From P52-10 sp041397365 (lineage in GTDB: Bacteria > Pseudomonadota > Alphaproteobacteria > Rhizobiales > Xanthobacteraceae), in the NCBI GenBank assembly GCA_041397365.1, contig JAWKWT010000001.1, positions 527,063-591,062 of the forward strand: a stretch of 64,000 nucleotides of DNA. The letters are read 5' to 3'. The notes under the pieces are model-generated. The model saw nothing but the letters and a program-made list of their open reading frames with translations. It had not been told where the DNA came from and did not search any database. Both the position numbers and the translations under genes were made by a program. Below are positions 9,020 to 17,779 of this stretch, in pieces (positions within the stretch are counted from its first letter, which is position 1; each line of letters begins with the position of its first letter).

Positions 9020-10431
9020 TCAGGCGGCGGGCGCGGCTTCCGTGACCGTCGGCGCGGTTCAACAGCTTGCGGACCGCAGGCGCGGCGGCAACCGCACCTG
9101 TCTCCGCAAAGGCTTCGTGGTTCGCCTCGATCTCGTCGGGCGCGTAGAGATAGTTGACCATCAAGCCGTGCGATTGCTGCAACCCTTTCGCCGACCGGTC
9201 GCCGAGGAAATCGAGCCGCTCCAGCCGCGCGCCATTGCCGAGATGAAAGCGTGCGACCGGATCAATCTGGCGGCCGCGCCTGTCACGCGCCTGGAAGAAA
9301 ATAATGCGCGGCGATCGGCAACAACGCCGTCTGCACCTTGGCGGCGGTGTCGGCTTCCTCGTGCCAGCCCGGCTGGTCGAGCAGCGTCAGGGTTGCCCGT
9401 GTCGCCAGCGTCAGAACCGTCGATGACGGCGATTGGCGTTCGGCCGCGAGCCAGTTGGCGAAGCCCGGCACCGGCGAGAGCGTGACGAAGGTTTGCAGGT
9501 CCGGCAGTTCGCGCTTCAGCTCCTCGACCACCTGCTTGATGAGGAAGTTGCCGAAGGAGATGCCGCCGAGTCCTTTCTGCGTGTTCGAGATCGAGTAGAA
9601 AACCGCTGTCGTGGCGTCGCGTGCGGCGATCGGCGTGCGTGCGAGATCGAGCAGCGGTGCGATCGCGCCCGGAATCTCCCGCGTCAGCGCCACCTCGACA
9701 AAGATCAACGGTTCGTCCGCGAGCTGCGGATGAAAGAAGCCGTAGCAGCGCCGGTCGTCCGGTGCGAGACGGTTGCGCAGATCGTCCCAGTTCTCGATCG
9801 CATGCACCGCTTCGTAGCGAATGATCTTCTCGAGAATGTGCGCCGGTGTTGTCCAGTCGATGCGTCGCAAGACGAGAAATCCTCGATTGAACCATGAGGC
9901 GAACAGATGCACGAAATCGCTGTCGACCAGCTTGAATTGTGGATGGCCGGCTGAATTTTCCAGCAGCGCTTCGCGCATGCGCAAAAGCGCGGCCGTGCCG
10001 CCGGGGGCGAGGTTGAGCCGCCGGAACAGTTCCTGCCGGCGCGGTTCGGCGGCGTCGTGCAGCGACTTGACGGTGGCATCGTCGAAGCCGCTATCCTGCA
10101 AGCGGGCGACAGCTTTTTCGACGCGCTGCCGGTCCGGGCCGAACCGCTCCGCCAGCGCCGTCAGGAAGGCGAGCCGGTCTGCGGCGTCCGCGTTCGCATA
10201 GCCTGCGAGCAGCGCCTGCGCGAGGGCGACGCCGGTCGCCTCGCCCCGCCGCGACAGCAGCGCCTCTCCAAGCTCGACCAGTTCGGCTTCCGACATCGGC
10301 AACGCGCCGCCGCCACCGAGACGACCGCCCAGCAAGGCGCGGCCCCGTTCGGTCAGGGTGTTCAGAAGATCGCTCAGAAAGGAAGGCGCGCGCTCAAGCC
10401 CGCGCGTCTGGGATCGGGATCGTGTTGACAT
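9020..10431 (-). CDS. mcd: Malonyl-CoA decarboxylase (interrupted by two frameshifts)
   Basis: Decarboxylates malonyl-CoA to acetyl-CoA. The N-terminal helical domain and the start of the catalytic domain run from 10431 (VFYSISNTQKGLGGISFGNF and LSPVPGFANWL are diagnostic) to a false stop near 9284. The reading frame then resumes as the expected C-terminus (ARFHLGNGARLERLDFLGD, then GLMVNYLYAPDEIEANHEAF, then AVRKLL). An extra base at 9293-9294 explains the first shift; a second extra base at 9056-9057 restores a natural end, APTVTEAAPAA then stop at 9020. Both look like sequencing errors. Diverges from ridA across a palindrome-bearing promoter region. Confidence 0.85.
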
Positions 10432-10503
10432 CGCCGCTCACTCTCAACGCCACCTTTGGTCGCCTGGTCGCCTTGGCCGCCAGCATCGTCATGCTAGCAT
10501 CGA

Positions 10504-10532
10504 ACGGTGACGCCGTCCCATGGCGTCACCGT
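10504..10532. promoter_or_regulatory. 11-bp perfect inverted repeat in the mcd/ridA divergent promoter region
   Basis: ACGGTGACGCC (10504-10514) and GGCGTCACCGT (10522-10532) are exact reverse complements with a seven-base spacer. It lies about 75 bp upstream of both starts, where a dimeric repressor could control both genes. No T-run follows, which argues against a terminator. No regulator is encoded beside it. Confidence 0.5.
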
Positions 10533-10584
10533 GACATAAAGTCGGATAGGCTTCGGAAAAATCGAGAGAAGGAAAGGGAAGGAT

Positions 10585-10956
10585 ATGTCGGGACAAGCGC
10601 CATCGGCGGCGGGTTTCAGCAATACGATCGAGGTGAGCGGGCCACATCGCACGCTCTACATCGCCGGCCAGGTCGCGCGCTTCGATGACGGCCGCATTCC
10701 GGGAAACATCGAGGCGCAGTGCCATCTCGTCTGGGACAGGATCGAGAAGCTGCTGGCGGATGCGAAGATGACGCTGAAGGATGTGGTGAAGACCACGGTG
10801 TTTCTAACCTCGGCGGACGATGTCGCGTCGTTCCGCAAGGTGCGCGCGCAGCGGCTCGGCGATGCGATGCCGACCTCGACGCTGGTGATCGTCACCGCGC
10901 TGGTGCAGCCGGAATTCAAGGTGGAGATCGAGGCGATCGCCTGCAAGACTGTGTAA
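10585..10956 (+). CDS. RidA/YjgF/Rid-family protein
   Basis: A 123-residue Rid-family protein. LYIAGQVARFDDGRIPGN and VVKTTVFLTSADDVASFRKV show the fold, and PTSTLVIVTALVQPEFKVEIEAIA is the C-terminal region. RidA proper deaminates reactive imines, using an arginine near position 105; here the matching position reads VTALVQPEF with no Arg, so it probably belongs to a Rid subgroup other than RidA proper. A strong AAGGAAAGGGAAGG ribosome site precedes the ATG. It diverges from mcd and converges with an enoyl-CoA hydratase. Confidence 0.85.
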   Translation: MSGQAPSAAGFSNTIEVSGPHRTLYIAGQVARFDDGRIPGNIEAQCHLVWDRIEKLLADAKMTLKDVVKTTVFLTSADDVASFRKVRAQRLGDAMPTSTLVIVTALVQPEFKVEIEAIACKTV

Positions 10957-10967
10957 GTCGCCGCCAG

Positions 10968-11013
10968 AGCGGAAGGCCATGGCGGCTTGCGCCGGCCATG
11001 GCCTCGGTCCGCT
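10968..11013. terminator. Stem-loop between convergent ridA-like gene and enoyl-CoA hydratase
   Basis: AGGCCATGG (10974-10982) pairs with CCATGGCCT (10995-11003), and AGCGGA / TCCGCT (10968-10973 / 11008-11013) can extend the stem. Placed between two converging stop codons, it could stop transcription in both directions; no T-run is seen. Confidence 0.5.
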
Positions 11014-11018
11014 GAAAG

Positions 11019-11813
11019 TTATCGCCCCGTAAACTTCGCCGGGCGCTTTTCCAGAAACGCCTTCACGCCCTCGCGATGGTCCTCGGCGACGCGCGCGAGT
11101 TTCTGCGTGCGCACTTCGAGATCGAGCTGTTCCTCGAAGGAATTGTGCGGGCTTTCCCAGTAGAGCTGGCGGATGTGTCCCATCGCCACCGTCGGGCCGT
11201 TGGCGAGGTCGAGCGCGAGCTTCTGCGTTTCGGCGGCGAGATCGGCGTCGTCGACGACCCGATTGATGAGGCCCCATTCCAGCGCCCTTTCCGCCGGCAG
11301 CCGCTCGCCCAGCATCGACAGTTCGACCGCGCGCGCCTTGCCGATCATCCGCGGCAGCATCCAGGTCGAGCCGCAATCCGGCACCAGGCCGATGCGGCGG
11401 AACGCCTGAAGGAAGTACGCGGATTTCGCAGCCAGAATGATGTCGCCCATCAGTGCGATGCTCATGCCGGCGCCGGCCGCCGGGCCATTGACCGAAGTGA
11501 TGAGCGGGCAGGGCAGGTTGCGCAGGCGGCGCAGGAACGGGTGATAGCCGGTCTCCAGGATCGAGACCGCGCCCTTGGCGGCGTCGCCGCCGCCGGTGTT
11601 GCGATTCTGGAGATTGGCGCCGGTGCAGAACGCGCGGCCCGCGCCGGTTAGCACCACGCAGCGGACATCGCTGCCGCGACTCTCGATCTCACCGAGCGCG
11701 TCGGACAATCCGCCGAGCATGTCGGCGGAGACGGCGTTCATCACTTCCTGATGATCCAGCTTCAGCGTCGCGACCTGCGCGTCGATGTCCAGCGTGGCGT
11801 GTTTGAACTGCAT
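11019..11813 (-). CDS. Enoyl-CoA hydratase/isomerase family protein
   Basis: A 264-residue crotonase. TGAGRAFCTGANLQNRNTGG (residues 56-75) and NGPAAGAGMSIALMGDIILA (about 108-127) form the acyl-CoA site, followed by FRRIGLVPDCGSTWMLPRMIG. The pattern resembles PaaG/PaaB-type 2,3-enoyl isomerases or hydratases. The start at 11813 follows CGAGGAAACAC, a proper ribosome site; the frame extends upstream to 11963 without such a site. It diverges from the short-chain dehydrogenase at 11995. Confidence 0.85.
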   Translation of the reverse strand: MQFKHATLDIDAQVATLKLDHQEVMNAVSADMLGGLSDALGEIESRGSDVRCVVLTGAGRAFCTGANLQNRNTGGGDAAKGAVSILETGYHPFLRRLRNLPCPLITSVNGPAAGAGMSIALMGDIILAAKSAYFLQAFRRIGLVPDCGSTWMLPRMIGKARAVELSMLGERLPAERALEWGLINRVVDDADLAAETQKLALDLANGPTVAMGHIRQLYWESPHNSFEEQLDLEVRTQKLARVAEDHREGVKAFLEKRPAKFTGR

Positions 11814-11994
11814 GTGTTTCCTCGTTTGTTGTTCGCGGGGCTTTTTCATGCCCTGCGCAGGACGGCGAGGATAGGGGCAAACGGCGGCTGGCGACAGAGG
11901 CGGCCTGCGTTTGATTTCGCCGGGCCGATTGTTCATGCTGCATGGCAGGCGGGCGGAGATCATCAGCGCCGCGCATTATCAGGGATGAGAAACG

Positions 11995-12774
11995 ATGACT
12001 CTTTTCGATCTGTCGGGCCGCGTCGCGGTCGTCACCGGCGGCAATGGCGGAATTGGGCTGGGTTATGCGAAAGGTCTTGCGGGCGCGGGCTGCACCGTCT
12101 CGATCTGGGGCCGCAACGAGGTCAAGAACGCGGCGGCGGTGGAAACGCTGACGAGAGCCGGCGGCAAGGCCGAGGCGCGCGTCTGCGACGTCAGCAATCC
12201 GGCTTCGGTGAAAGAGGCGATGGCGGCGGTGGTCGCCAAATATGGCCGGGTCGATGGCTGCTTCGCCAATGCCGGCATCGGCGGCGGCGGCCGCAAGCCG
12301 TTCATCGAGCGCACCGAGGAGCAGTGGCGCAGCATGTTCGCCACCAATCTCGACGGCGTGTTTCACGTCTTCCAGGCGGCGGCGCGGCACATGACCGAGC
12401 GGGCGGTGAAGGGCGATAAGTTCGGCCGGCTGGTGGCGACGTCGAGCATGGCCTCGCTTTTCGGCACTGCGCAGAACGAGCACTATGCCGCGACCAAATC
12501 GGCCGTGAACGCGATGATCCGCGCACTCGGCGTCGAGCAGGCGCGCTACGGCATCACTGCGAACGCGATCCTGCCGGGCTGGATCCGCAGCGAGATGACG
12601 GCCGGCGCGATCGCCAACGACAAATTCGTCGGCAATGTCATGCCGCGCATTCCGATGCGCCGCTTCGGCGACCCGGAGGATTTCTCCGGCATCGCCGTCT
12701 ATCTGATGAGCAAGGCGTCATCCTATCACACCGCCGATCTGTTCGTGATCGACGGCGGCTATTCGGCGTTTTGA
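11995..12774 (+). CDS. Short-chain dehydrogenase/reductase (SDR)
   Basis: A 259-residue classical SDR. The cofactor motif is VVTGGNGGIGLGYAKG (TGxxxGxG, residues 14-21), the catalytic Ser lies in ATSSMASLFG, and the active-site YxxxK is YAATK near residue 165. It ends LFVIDGGYSAF, as SDRs do. Probably a 3-hydroxyacyl or polyol dehydrogenase; the substrate is not determined. ATG follows GGGATGAGAAACG. It converges on the cinA-like gene, with a stem-loop overlapping the latter's 3' end. Confidence 0.88.
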   Translation: MTLFDLSGRVAVVTGGNGGIGLGYAKGLAGAGCTVSIWGRNEVKNAAAVETLTRAGGKAEARVCDVSNPASVKEAMAAVVAKYGRVDGCFANAGIGGGGRKPFIERTEEQWRSMFATNLDGVFHVFQAAARHMTERAVKGDKFGRLVATSSMASLFGTAQNEHYAATKSAVNAMIRALGVEQARYGITANAILPGWIRSEMTAGAIANDKFVGNVMPRIPMRRFGDPEDFSGIAVYLMSKASSYHTADLFVIDGGYSAF

Positions 12775-12780
12775 TCCGCG

Positions 12781-12825
12781 CAGGAACAGTGGCAGGGCGC
12801 GTCAGCCCTGCCGCTCCAGTTCCTG
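12781..12825. terminator. Long stem-loop at the SDR / cinA convergence
   Basis: GGCAGGGC (12791-12798) pairs with GCCCTGCC (12805-12812), and CAGGAAC (12781-12787) with GTTCCTG (12819-12825) as an outer stem. It covers the cinA-like stop codon. Candidate bidirectional terminator. Confidence 0.5.
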
Positions 12826-13317
12826 CAACAGGAAATTCAGCCCGGCATTGGCGAAAGCGAGCATGTTGTCGAGCCGTTCGTTCTTGCCGGTTTCCAGCGT
12901 CATCGTGCGCTCGGTGAGCGCAAAGCCGGTCTTGCCGACGATTGCGAAGCAGCTATGGCCGGCGGCGTCGCCGTACGAGTTGCCGAGCCCTTGCGCGTTC
13001 GGCGGCCCGGCCGCGCCGGCCTCGGCGAGTCCCCAGGTGGTGTCGAACTGCTCGCGGATGCGGTTCGCATGAATCAGCACGTAAGGCTCGGTGGACGAGC
13101 GCAGGCCCGGCGGCACGCCGTCCAGCCCCAGCAGATTGCGCCGCGCATGCCGCGTATAGACCACTGCACCGCCCATGAAATATTTCGATGCGCCGGGCAC
13201 GGCCAGCAGCGCCGCCGAAATCAGCCCGCCCGCGGACGATTCCGCCACCGCGATGGTGTGCTTCTTCTCGAACAGTTTCGCGGCCACCTTTTCCGCCGTC
13301 GGCATCAATTCTTTCAT
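12802..13317 (-). CDS. CinA C-terminal domain protein (nicotinamide-nucleotide amidase-like)
   Basis: A 171-residue stand-alone CinA_C domain. KKHTIAVAESSAGGLISAALLAVPGASKYF is the hallmark start, with the nucleophilic Ser in AESSAGG near residue 26. The family (PncC) deamidates nicotinamide mononucleotide to nicotinate mononucleotide. The middle part, with NAQGLGNSYGDAAGHSCFA, departs from E. coli PncC, so activity is inferred. ATG at 13317 follows GGAGCG; the frame upstream is read from a dispersed repeat and is not coding. Confidence 0.85.
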   Translation of the reverse strand: MKELMPTAEKVAAKLFEKKHTIAVAESSAGGLISAALLAVPGASKYFMGGAVVYTRHARRNLLGLDGVPPGLRSSTEPYVLIHANRIREQFDTTWGLAEAGAAGPPNAQGLGNSYGDAAGHSCFAIVGKTGFALTERTMTLETGKNERLDNMLAFANAGLNFLLQELERQG

Positions 13318-13366
13318 CGTCGCTCCGTTCTTTGCTTTTGCTTCAGCAGCTTCCGCGCAGGGCTTG

Positions 13367-13419
13367 TTTGAGCATGATCTTTTTCCGAAAACCGGTTCCC
13401 ACTTTTCGGGATCATGCTC
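13367..13419. repeat. GATC-type dispersed palindrome, copy 3
   Basis: GAGCATGATC (13370-13379) and GATCATGCTC (13410-13419) are the outer arms, with CCGAAAACCGGTTCCCACTT inside. The TGA stop of the ketopantoate-reductase-like gene (13412-13414) lies within its right arm. Nearly identical to copy 1. Confidence 0.85.
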
Positions 13420-14467
13420 GGGTGAGATGACTCGGGTCCGGCCGTAACTCGCCGCGCTCCACTTTCTTGACGATCTCAGTGAGCAGGGCATTCGCCGGCG
13501 TCGCGACGCCGACCTGCCGGCCCTTCTCGACGACGAGGCCGTTCATGAATTCGATCTCGGTGCGGCGTTTCTTCACCATGTCCTGCCCCATCGACGGGCG
13601 ATGCTCGCCGCCGCCGGGCTTGCTGATCGAATCGAGACGATTTTGATCGTAGATGCGCTTGGCCTCGGCATCGCCTTCGCCGGCGCGGGCGATGATCTCC
13701 GGATCGAGATGAAACATCTCCTCCAGATGATGGCCGAGTTTCTGGCCGACGCGGATCGCCTCGCTGCCGAGCCGCGCCATGAACTGGCGGATGCGGTCGT
13801 CAGCAATGCTCTCGCGGCTTTTCTGGCCGGTGCAGGCGGAGACGCCGTTGCCCATCACGTTCAGCACCAGCTTGGTCCAGCGTTCGCCGGCAAGATCCGT
13901 CGTCGCCAGCGCGCTGTCCGTCAGCGCGACCAGTTCGCGCACCTGATCGACTCGCTTCGAGATTTGTCCGTCCGGCTGGCCGACGCGAAACACCGTATGC
14001 GACGCGCCGCTCTTGCCGGCCGCGCGGAACACCTGTCCGGGACCGGTCAGCTCCACCGTGATCGAACTGGCGATCGAACCCAGCGTGCGATCCTCGCCGA
14101 CGATGCTCGCGATCGCCGGCTCGTTGATGCAGTTTTGCAGCGACACGACATAGCCGTCCGGCGCGAGATAAGGCTTTATCATCGCCGTCGCCCAGGGCGT
14201 GTCGTAGGATTTCACGCAGACGAAGGCGATGTCGATCGGCTTCTCCTTCGACAGGCCCTGAACGTCGGTAATGTGCAGCGCGCGCACCGCCACATTGAAC
14301 GGCGCGACATCCTTCAGATGCGTCACCGTCAGGCCGCTCGCCCGCATCGTTTCGACATGCGTGGGCCAGCCATCGATGAAGGTCACGTCGCGTCCGGCCT
14401 GGACCATATGCGCGCCGACATAGCCGCCGACGGCTCCGGCCCCGACGATGGCGATGCGTGGTGACAT
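13412..14467 (-). CDS. 2-dehydropantoate 2-reductase-like (ApbA/PanE family) oxidoreductase
   Basis: A 351-residue NADP-dependent reductase of the ApbA/PanE family. The Rossmann motif is IAIVGAGAVGGYVGAHMVQAG at the N-terminus; the C-terminal helical domain contains MGQDMVKKRRTEIEFMNGLV, which includes the conserved region with the catalytic Lys/Glu type residues. The protein is longer than E. coli PanE (about 303), so it may act on another 2-oxo or branched substrate. The stop codon lies inside a dispersed palindrome. It follows the SDR at 14510 on the same strand after 42 bp. Confidence 0.82.
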   Translation of the reverse strand: MSPRIAIVGAGAVGGYVGAHMVQAGRDVTFIDGWPTHVETMRASGLTVTHLKDVAPFNVAVRALHITDVQGLSKEKPIDIAFVCVKSYDTPWATAMIKPYLAPDGYVVSLQNCINEPAIASIVGEDRTLGSIASSITVELTGPGQVFRAAGKSGASHTVFRVGQPDGQISKRVDQVRELVALTDSALATTDLAGERWTKLVLNVMGNGVSACTGQKSRESIADDRIRQFMARLGSEAIRVGQKLGHHLEEMFHLDPEIIARAGEGDAEAKRIYDQNRLDSISKPGGGEHRPSMGQDMVKKRRTEIEFMNGLVVEKGRQVGVATPANALLTEIVKKVERGELRPDPSHLTRA

Positions 14468-14509
14468 GATGTTTCCTTGTTTTCTGAAGATGTGCCGCTT
14501 CGCCCCGCG

Positions 14510-15382
14510 TCACGTGCGCTGGGCGCGGTCCTTCTTGTTCTGTGCTTCGATGGAATCGCGCGCGGCCTTCCAGTCGGCATCGCTCCAGTTGCGCAGCTCG
14601 TAGAAATTGCCGCCGGTCGCCAGCGCCTGCGCGCCGTCGAGCGCGATGGTCTCGCCGTTGATCCAGTCGCAGCCGCCGGAAATCAGGAAGGTCGCGAGAT
14701 TCTCAAGCTCCTCCATGGTGCCGACCCGGCCCATCGGATTGACGCGCTTGGTGCGCGCGCCGGGCTCGTCGCCCGGATTCAGCCGCTTGCTCATGCCTTC
14801 CGTCGGAATTTCGCCGGGCGCGATGGCGTTGATGCGGATGCCGTAGCGACCCCATTCGGTCGCGAGCGACATCGTCATCGCATGCACGGCGGCCTTGCTC
14901 ATCGCCGAGGGCACAACGAACGGCCCGCCATTGCGCACCCAGGTGGTGACGATCGAGACGACATTGCCGCGCTGGTTTTGCGCGATCCAGCGGCGGCCGA
15001 CCGCGTGCGTCACATAGAAGGTGCCGTGCATGACGATGTTGGCGACGGCGTCGAAGCCGCGCGGCGACAGGTCCTGCGTGCGCGAGATGAAATTTCCGGC
15101 GGCGTTGTTGACGAGATCGGTCAGCGGTCCGCTCTCGAAGATCGTCTCGATCATGTGATCGACCGCGGCGGCGTCGCGGATGTCGACGCCGTGGCTGACG
15201 ACCTTGCCGCCGTAAGCGGCCATCAGCTCCTTCGCGGTGTCGTCGCAGACGCCCTTGCGGCGGCCGCAGATATGCACTTCCGCGCCGAGCCGGAGAAAGC
15301 GCGTGCCCATCGCCTTGCCGAGACCGGTGCCGCCGCCGGTCACGAGAATGCGCCTGCCTTTGAGTAGGCCGCCTGCGAACAT
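14510..15382 (-). CDS. Short-chain dehydrogenase/reductase (2,4-dienoyl-CoA reductase-like)
   Basis: A 290-residue SDR. ILVTGGGTGLGKAMGTRFL is the cofactor motif (TGGGTGLG, residues 13-20), and LVNNAAGNFISR is the NNAG motif. The usual YxxxK is replaced: the region reads VPSAMSKAAVHAMTMSLATEW, with Ser-Ala-Met-Ser-Lys, so Tyr is absent. Decarbonylating loss of Tyr with retained Lys occurs in 2,4-dienoyl-CoA reductases (DECR-type), which fits the fatty-acid setting. The C-terminus is extended by about 30 residues (NFYELRNWSDADWKAARDSI). Diverges from an enoyl-CoA hydratase at 15485. Confidence 0.85.
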   Translation of the reverse strand: MFAGGLLKGRRILVTGGGTGLGKAMGTRFLRLGAEVHICGRRKGVCDDTAKELMAAYGGKVVSHGVDIRDAAAVDHMIETIFESGPLTDLVNNAAGNFISRTQDLSPRGFDAVANIVMHGTFYVTHAVGRRWIAQNQRGNVVSIVTTWVRNGGPFVVPSAMSKAAVHAMTMSLATEWGRYGIRINAIAPGEIPTEGMSKRLNPGDEPGARTKRVNPMGRVGTMEELENLATFLISGGCDWINGETIALDGAQALATGGNFYELRNWSDADWKAARDSIEAQNKKDRAQRT

Positions 15383-15484
15383 GGACGTCTCCCCGATCGT
15401 GTTATGCGTTCCGGACGATTGACTAAATCGCACCGAAGCCTTTCTGTGAAGGGATAAAGTTTGGAAGCTTTTTTGGGAGGGATC

Positions 15485-16291
15485 ATGAACGACCGCGTGA
15501 CAGTGACCATGACCGACGGCGTCGCCGACGTCCGGCTGGTGCGCGCCGACAAGATGAACGCGCTCGATCTGGCGATGTTTCAGGCGCTGATCGATACGGC
15601 GGAGAAGCTGAGGACGACCAGCGGCCTTCGCGCGGTGGTGATCTCCGGCGAGGGACGGGCGTTTTGCGCAGGGCTGGACATGGGCCGGTTCGCGGCGATG
15701 AAGGAAGGCAATAGCGGCGGCACCACGACGCAGCACGATACCACGGTGCGCCTGTATGGGCAGGCCAATCGGCCGCAGCAGGCGGTGTGGGGCTGGCGGT
15801 TGCTGCCGGTGCCGGTGATCGCGGCGGTGCATGGCGTCGCGCTTGGCGGCGGCTTCCAGCTCGCGCTCGGCGCCGACATGCGGTTCGTCGCGCCGGACAC
15901 GCGGATGTCGATCATGGAAATCAAATGGGGCCTGATCCCGGACATGGCGGGAACGCCGATCCTCCCCAGACTGATCCGCGACGACGTGCTGCGCGACCTC
16001 ACTTATACGGGGCGCATTTTCTCCGCGCAGGAGGCGCTGGGCTGGGGCCTTGCGACGCGCATCTGCGACGATCCGTACAAGGAGGCGCTTGAGGCGGCGC
16101 GCGAAATCGCCGGCAAGAATCCGGATGCGATCCGCGCCGCCAAGCGCATGTACAACGATCTGATGGGCGACGCAGGTCCGGCATTGATGGCCGAATCCGT
16201 CGAGCAGAAGAAGCTGAGCGGTTCGCCCAATCAGAAGGAAGCCGTGCGCGCCAATCTGGAAAAGCGCGCACCGAAATTTGCGGACGGCTAG
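15485..16291 (+). CDS. Enoyl-CoA hydratase family protein
   Basis: A 268-residue crotonase. SGEGRAFCAGLDMGRFAAM (residues 56-74) and HGVALGGGFQLALGADMRF (about 118-136) form the CoA site; MSIMEIKWGLIPDM holds one Glu (MEIKWGL) at the place of a catalytic acid. Start at 15485 follows GGGAGGGATC; a methionine eight codons earlier lacks a ribosome site. Divergent from the dienoyl-CoA-reductase-like SDR, so both may answer to the same promoter region. Confidence 0.87.
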   Translation: MNDRVTVTMTDGVADVRLVRADKMNALDLAMFQALIDTAEKLRTTSGLRAVVISGEGRAFCAGLDMGRFAAMKEGNSGGTTTQHDTTVRLYGQANRPQQAVWGWRLLPVPVIAAVHGVALGGGFQLALGADMRFVAPDTRMSIMEIKWGLIPDMAGTPILPRLIRDDVLRDLTYTGRIFSAQEALGWGLATRICDDPYKEALEAAREIAGKNPDAIRAAKRMYNDLMGDAGPALMAESVEQKKLSGSPNQKEAVRANLEKRAPKFADG

Positions 16292-16344
16292 TCGCGCAAG
16301 AGCTGACCTGATCGAAGCGGATGGACCGTGATCCATTCTCCGTC

Positions 16345-16368
16345 ATGGCCGGGCTTCGTCCCGGCCAT
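16345..16368. terminator. Stem-loop ATGGCCGGG/CCCGGCCAT between convergent genes
   Basis: ATGGCCGGG (16345-16353) and CCCGGCCAT (16360-16368) form a perfect nine-base stem with loop CTTCGT, between the converging enoyl-CoA hydratase and aminotransferase. No T-run, but position fits a bidirectional terminator. A very similar stem occurs at 38599-38627. Confidence 0.5.
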
Positions 16369-16447
16369 CCACGTCTTACTTGAGCGCGACCGCCGTTCTT
16401 CGAACGACGATGTCGCCAGCATGACAGCTTCTCTATCGCTCAAACAC

Positions 16448-17637
16448 TCACGCCGCCGCGACGCCCGCGCCCAGCGACTTGATCGCCGCCTCCGTGCCGC
16501 CCGCGCCGTGGGGAATGTTCAGCGCCGTCAGCGCGACTTCGGCGGAGCCGAGCACGCCGAGGATCATCGGCGCATTGACGTGGCCCATATGCGCGATGCG
16601 GAACGCCTTGCCGGTGAGGTCGCCGATGCCCGCGCCGAGCACGACGCCGCATTTTTTGTTGCAGAAATCGCGGAATGCCTTGAGCTGTTCGGAATCATGC
16701 ATGAGCACCGTCGTCACCGTGTTCGAGCGCTCGGACGGCTCCTCGATGTTGAAGCTGAGCGCCTGCCCCTCGGACCATTTCTCGACCGCCGCGCGCACCG
16801 CCTCGGCGAGCAGCCTGTGGCGGACGATCACATTGTCGAGTCCTTCCTCGAACAGCATGTTGAGCGCCTGCCGCAAGCCGAACATCAGATGCATCGGCGC
16901 GGTGCCGGCATATTTGTTGTAGTGCATCTCGCTGTCGCGCGCGGTCCAGTCCCAATAGGGCGTGCACAGATTGGCGGTCTTGTGAATCCGCGCGCGCGGT
17001 CGTTCGCGGCGGCGAAGCCGAGGCCCGGCGGCGTCATCAGACCCTTTTGCGAGCCCGACACCGCGACATCGACACCCCATTCGTCCATTCTGAACGGCAC
17101 GCAGCCGAGCGAGGCGACGACATCGACCATGAACAGCGCCTTGTGGCCCGCGGCCTTGATCGCCTTGCCGATCGCCTCGATGTCGTTGCCGACGCCCGAC
17201 GCGGTGTCGACCTGCGTCACCAGGATCGCCTTGATCTCGCCCTTGGTGTCCTGCTTCAGCCGCGCCTCGACGTCCTCGGGCTTCACCGCGCGCCGCCAGC
17301 CGCCTTTCAGCGTCTCGACCTCGACGCCGAGCCGGCCGGCGAACTCGCCCCAGCCGACCGCGAAGCGGCCGCTCTCCAGCACCAGAATTTTATCGCCGCG
17401 TGAAAGAACGTTGGTCAGCGCGCCCTCCCAGGCGCCGTGCCCGTTGGAGATGTAGACATAGGCGTGGCCCTTGGTGCCGAACAAGGTCGGCAGATCGCGC
17501 ATCAGGCTGTCGGTGATGCCGAGCAGTTCGCCGGAATAGATGTCGATCGACGGGCGATGCATCGCGCGCAGCACCTCGTCGGGGATCACGGTGGGGCCGG
17601 GAATGGCCAGAAATTCACGGCCCGCTCGAACGGTCAT
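16448..17637 (-). CDS. Class V aminotransferase, serine/alanine-glyoxylate type (frameshifted)
   Basis: PLP-dependent aminotransferase of the alanine-glyoxylate / serine-glyoxylate family. The N-terminal part from 17637 reads FLAIPGPTVIPDEVLRAMHR, YISNGHGAWEGALTNV and the PLP-lysine block AVSGSQKGLMTPPGLGF. The frame then breaks in a CG-run at 16989-16999 and resumes as DWTARDSEMHYNKYAGTAPM and the C-terminal domain IGDLTGKAFRIAHMGHVNAP. Repairing one or two bases gives roughly 396 residues, the family length. I regard it as one gene with a sequencing error. It lies 142 bp downstream of the pirin gene. Confidence 0.82.
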
Positions 17638-17779
17638 TTTCTGTGGTCCTCGGAAAATTCACCTGCCTGCGTGCAATTTCGCAGGCTTGCACTCTGACAC
17701 GGCTTCGCGCGCCGCGAAAGCGAGCGTCGCTGCAAAAATAAAAGAGGGCCAGGTCCGGTTGTCCGCCCGGTGCGCGAAT

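Noticed and set aside
8751..9182. Independent 143-residue minus-strand protein
   Set aside because: Its first 40 residues are the displaced C-terminus of malonyl-CoA decarboxylase; the rest runs antisense to the crotonase gene.
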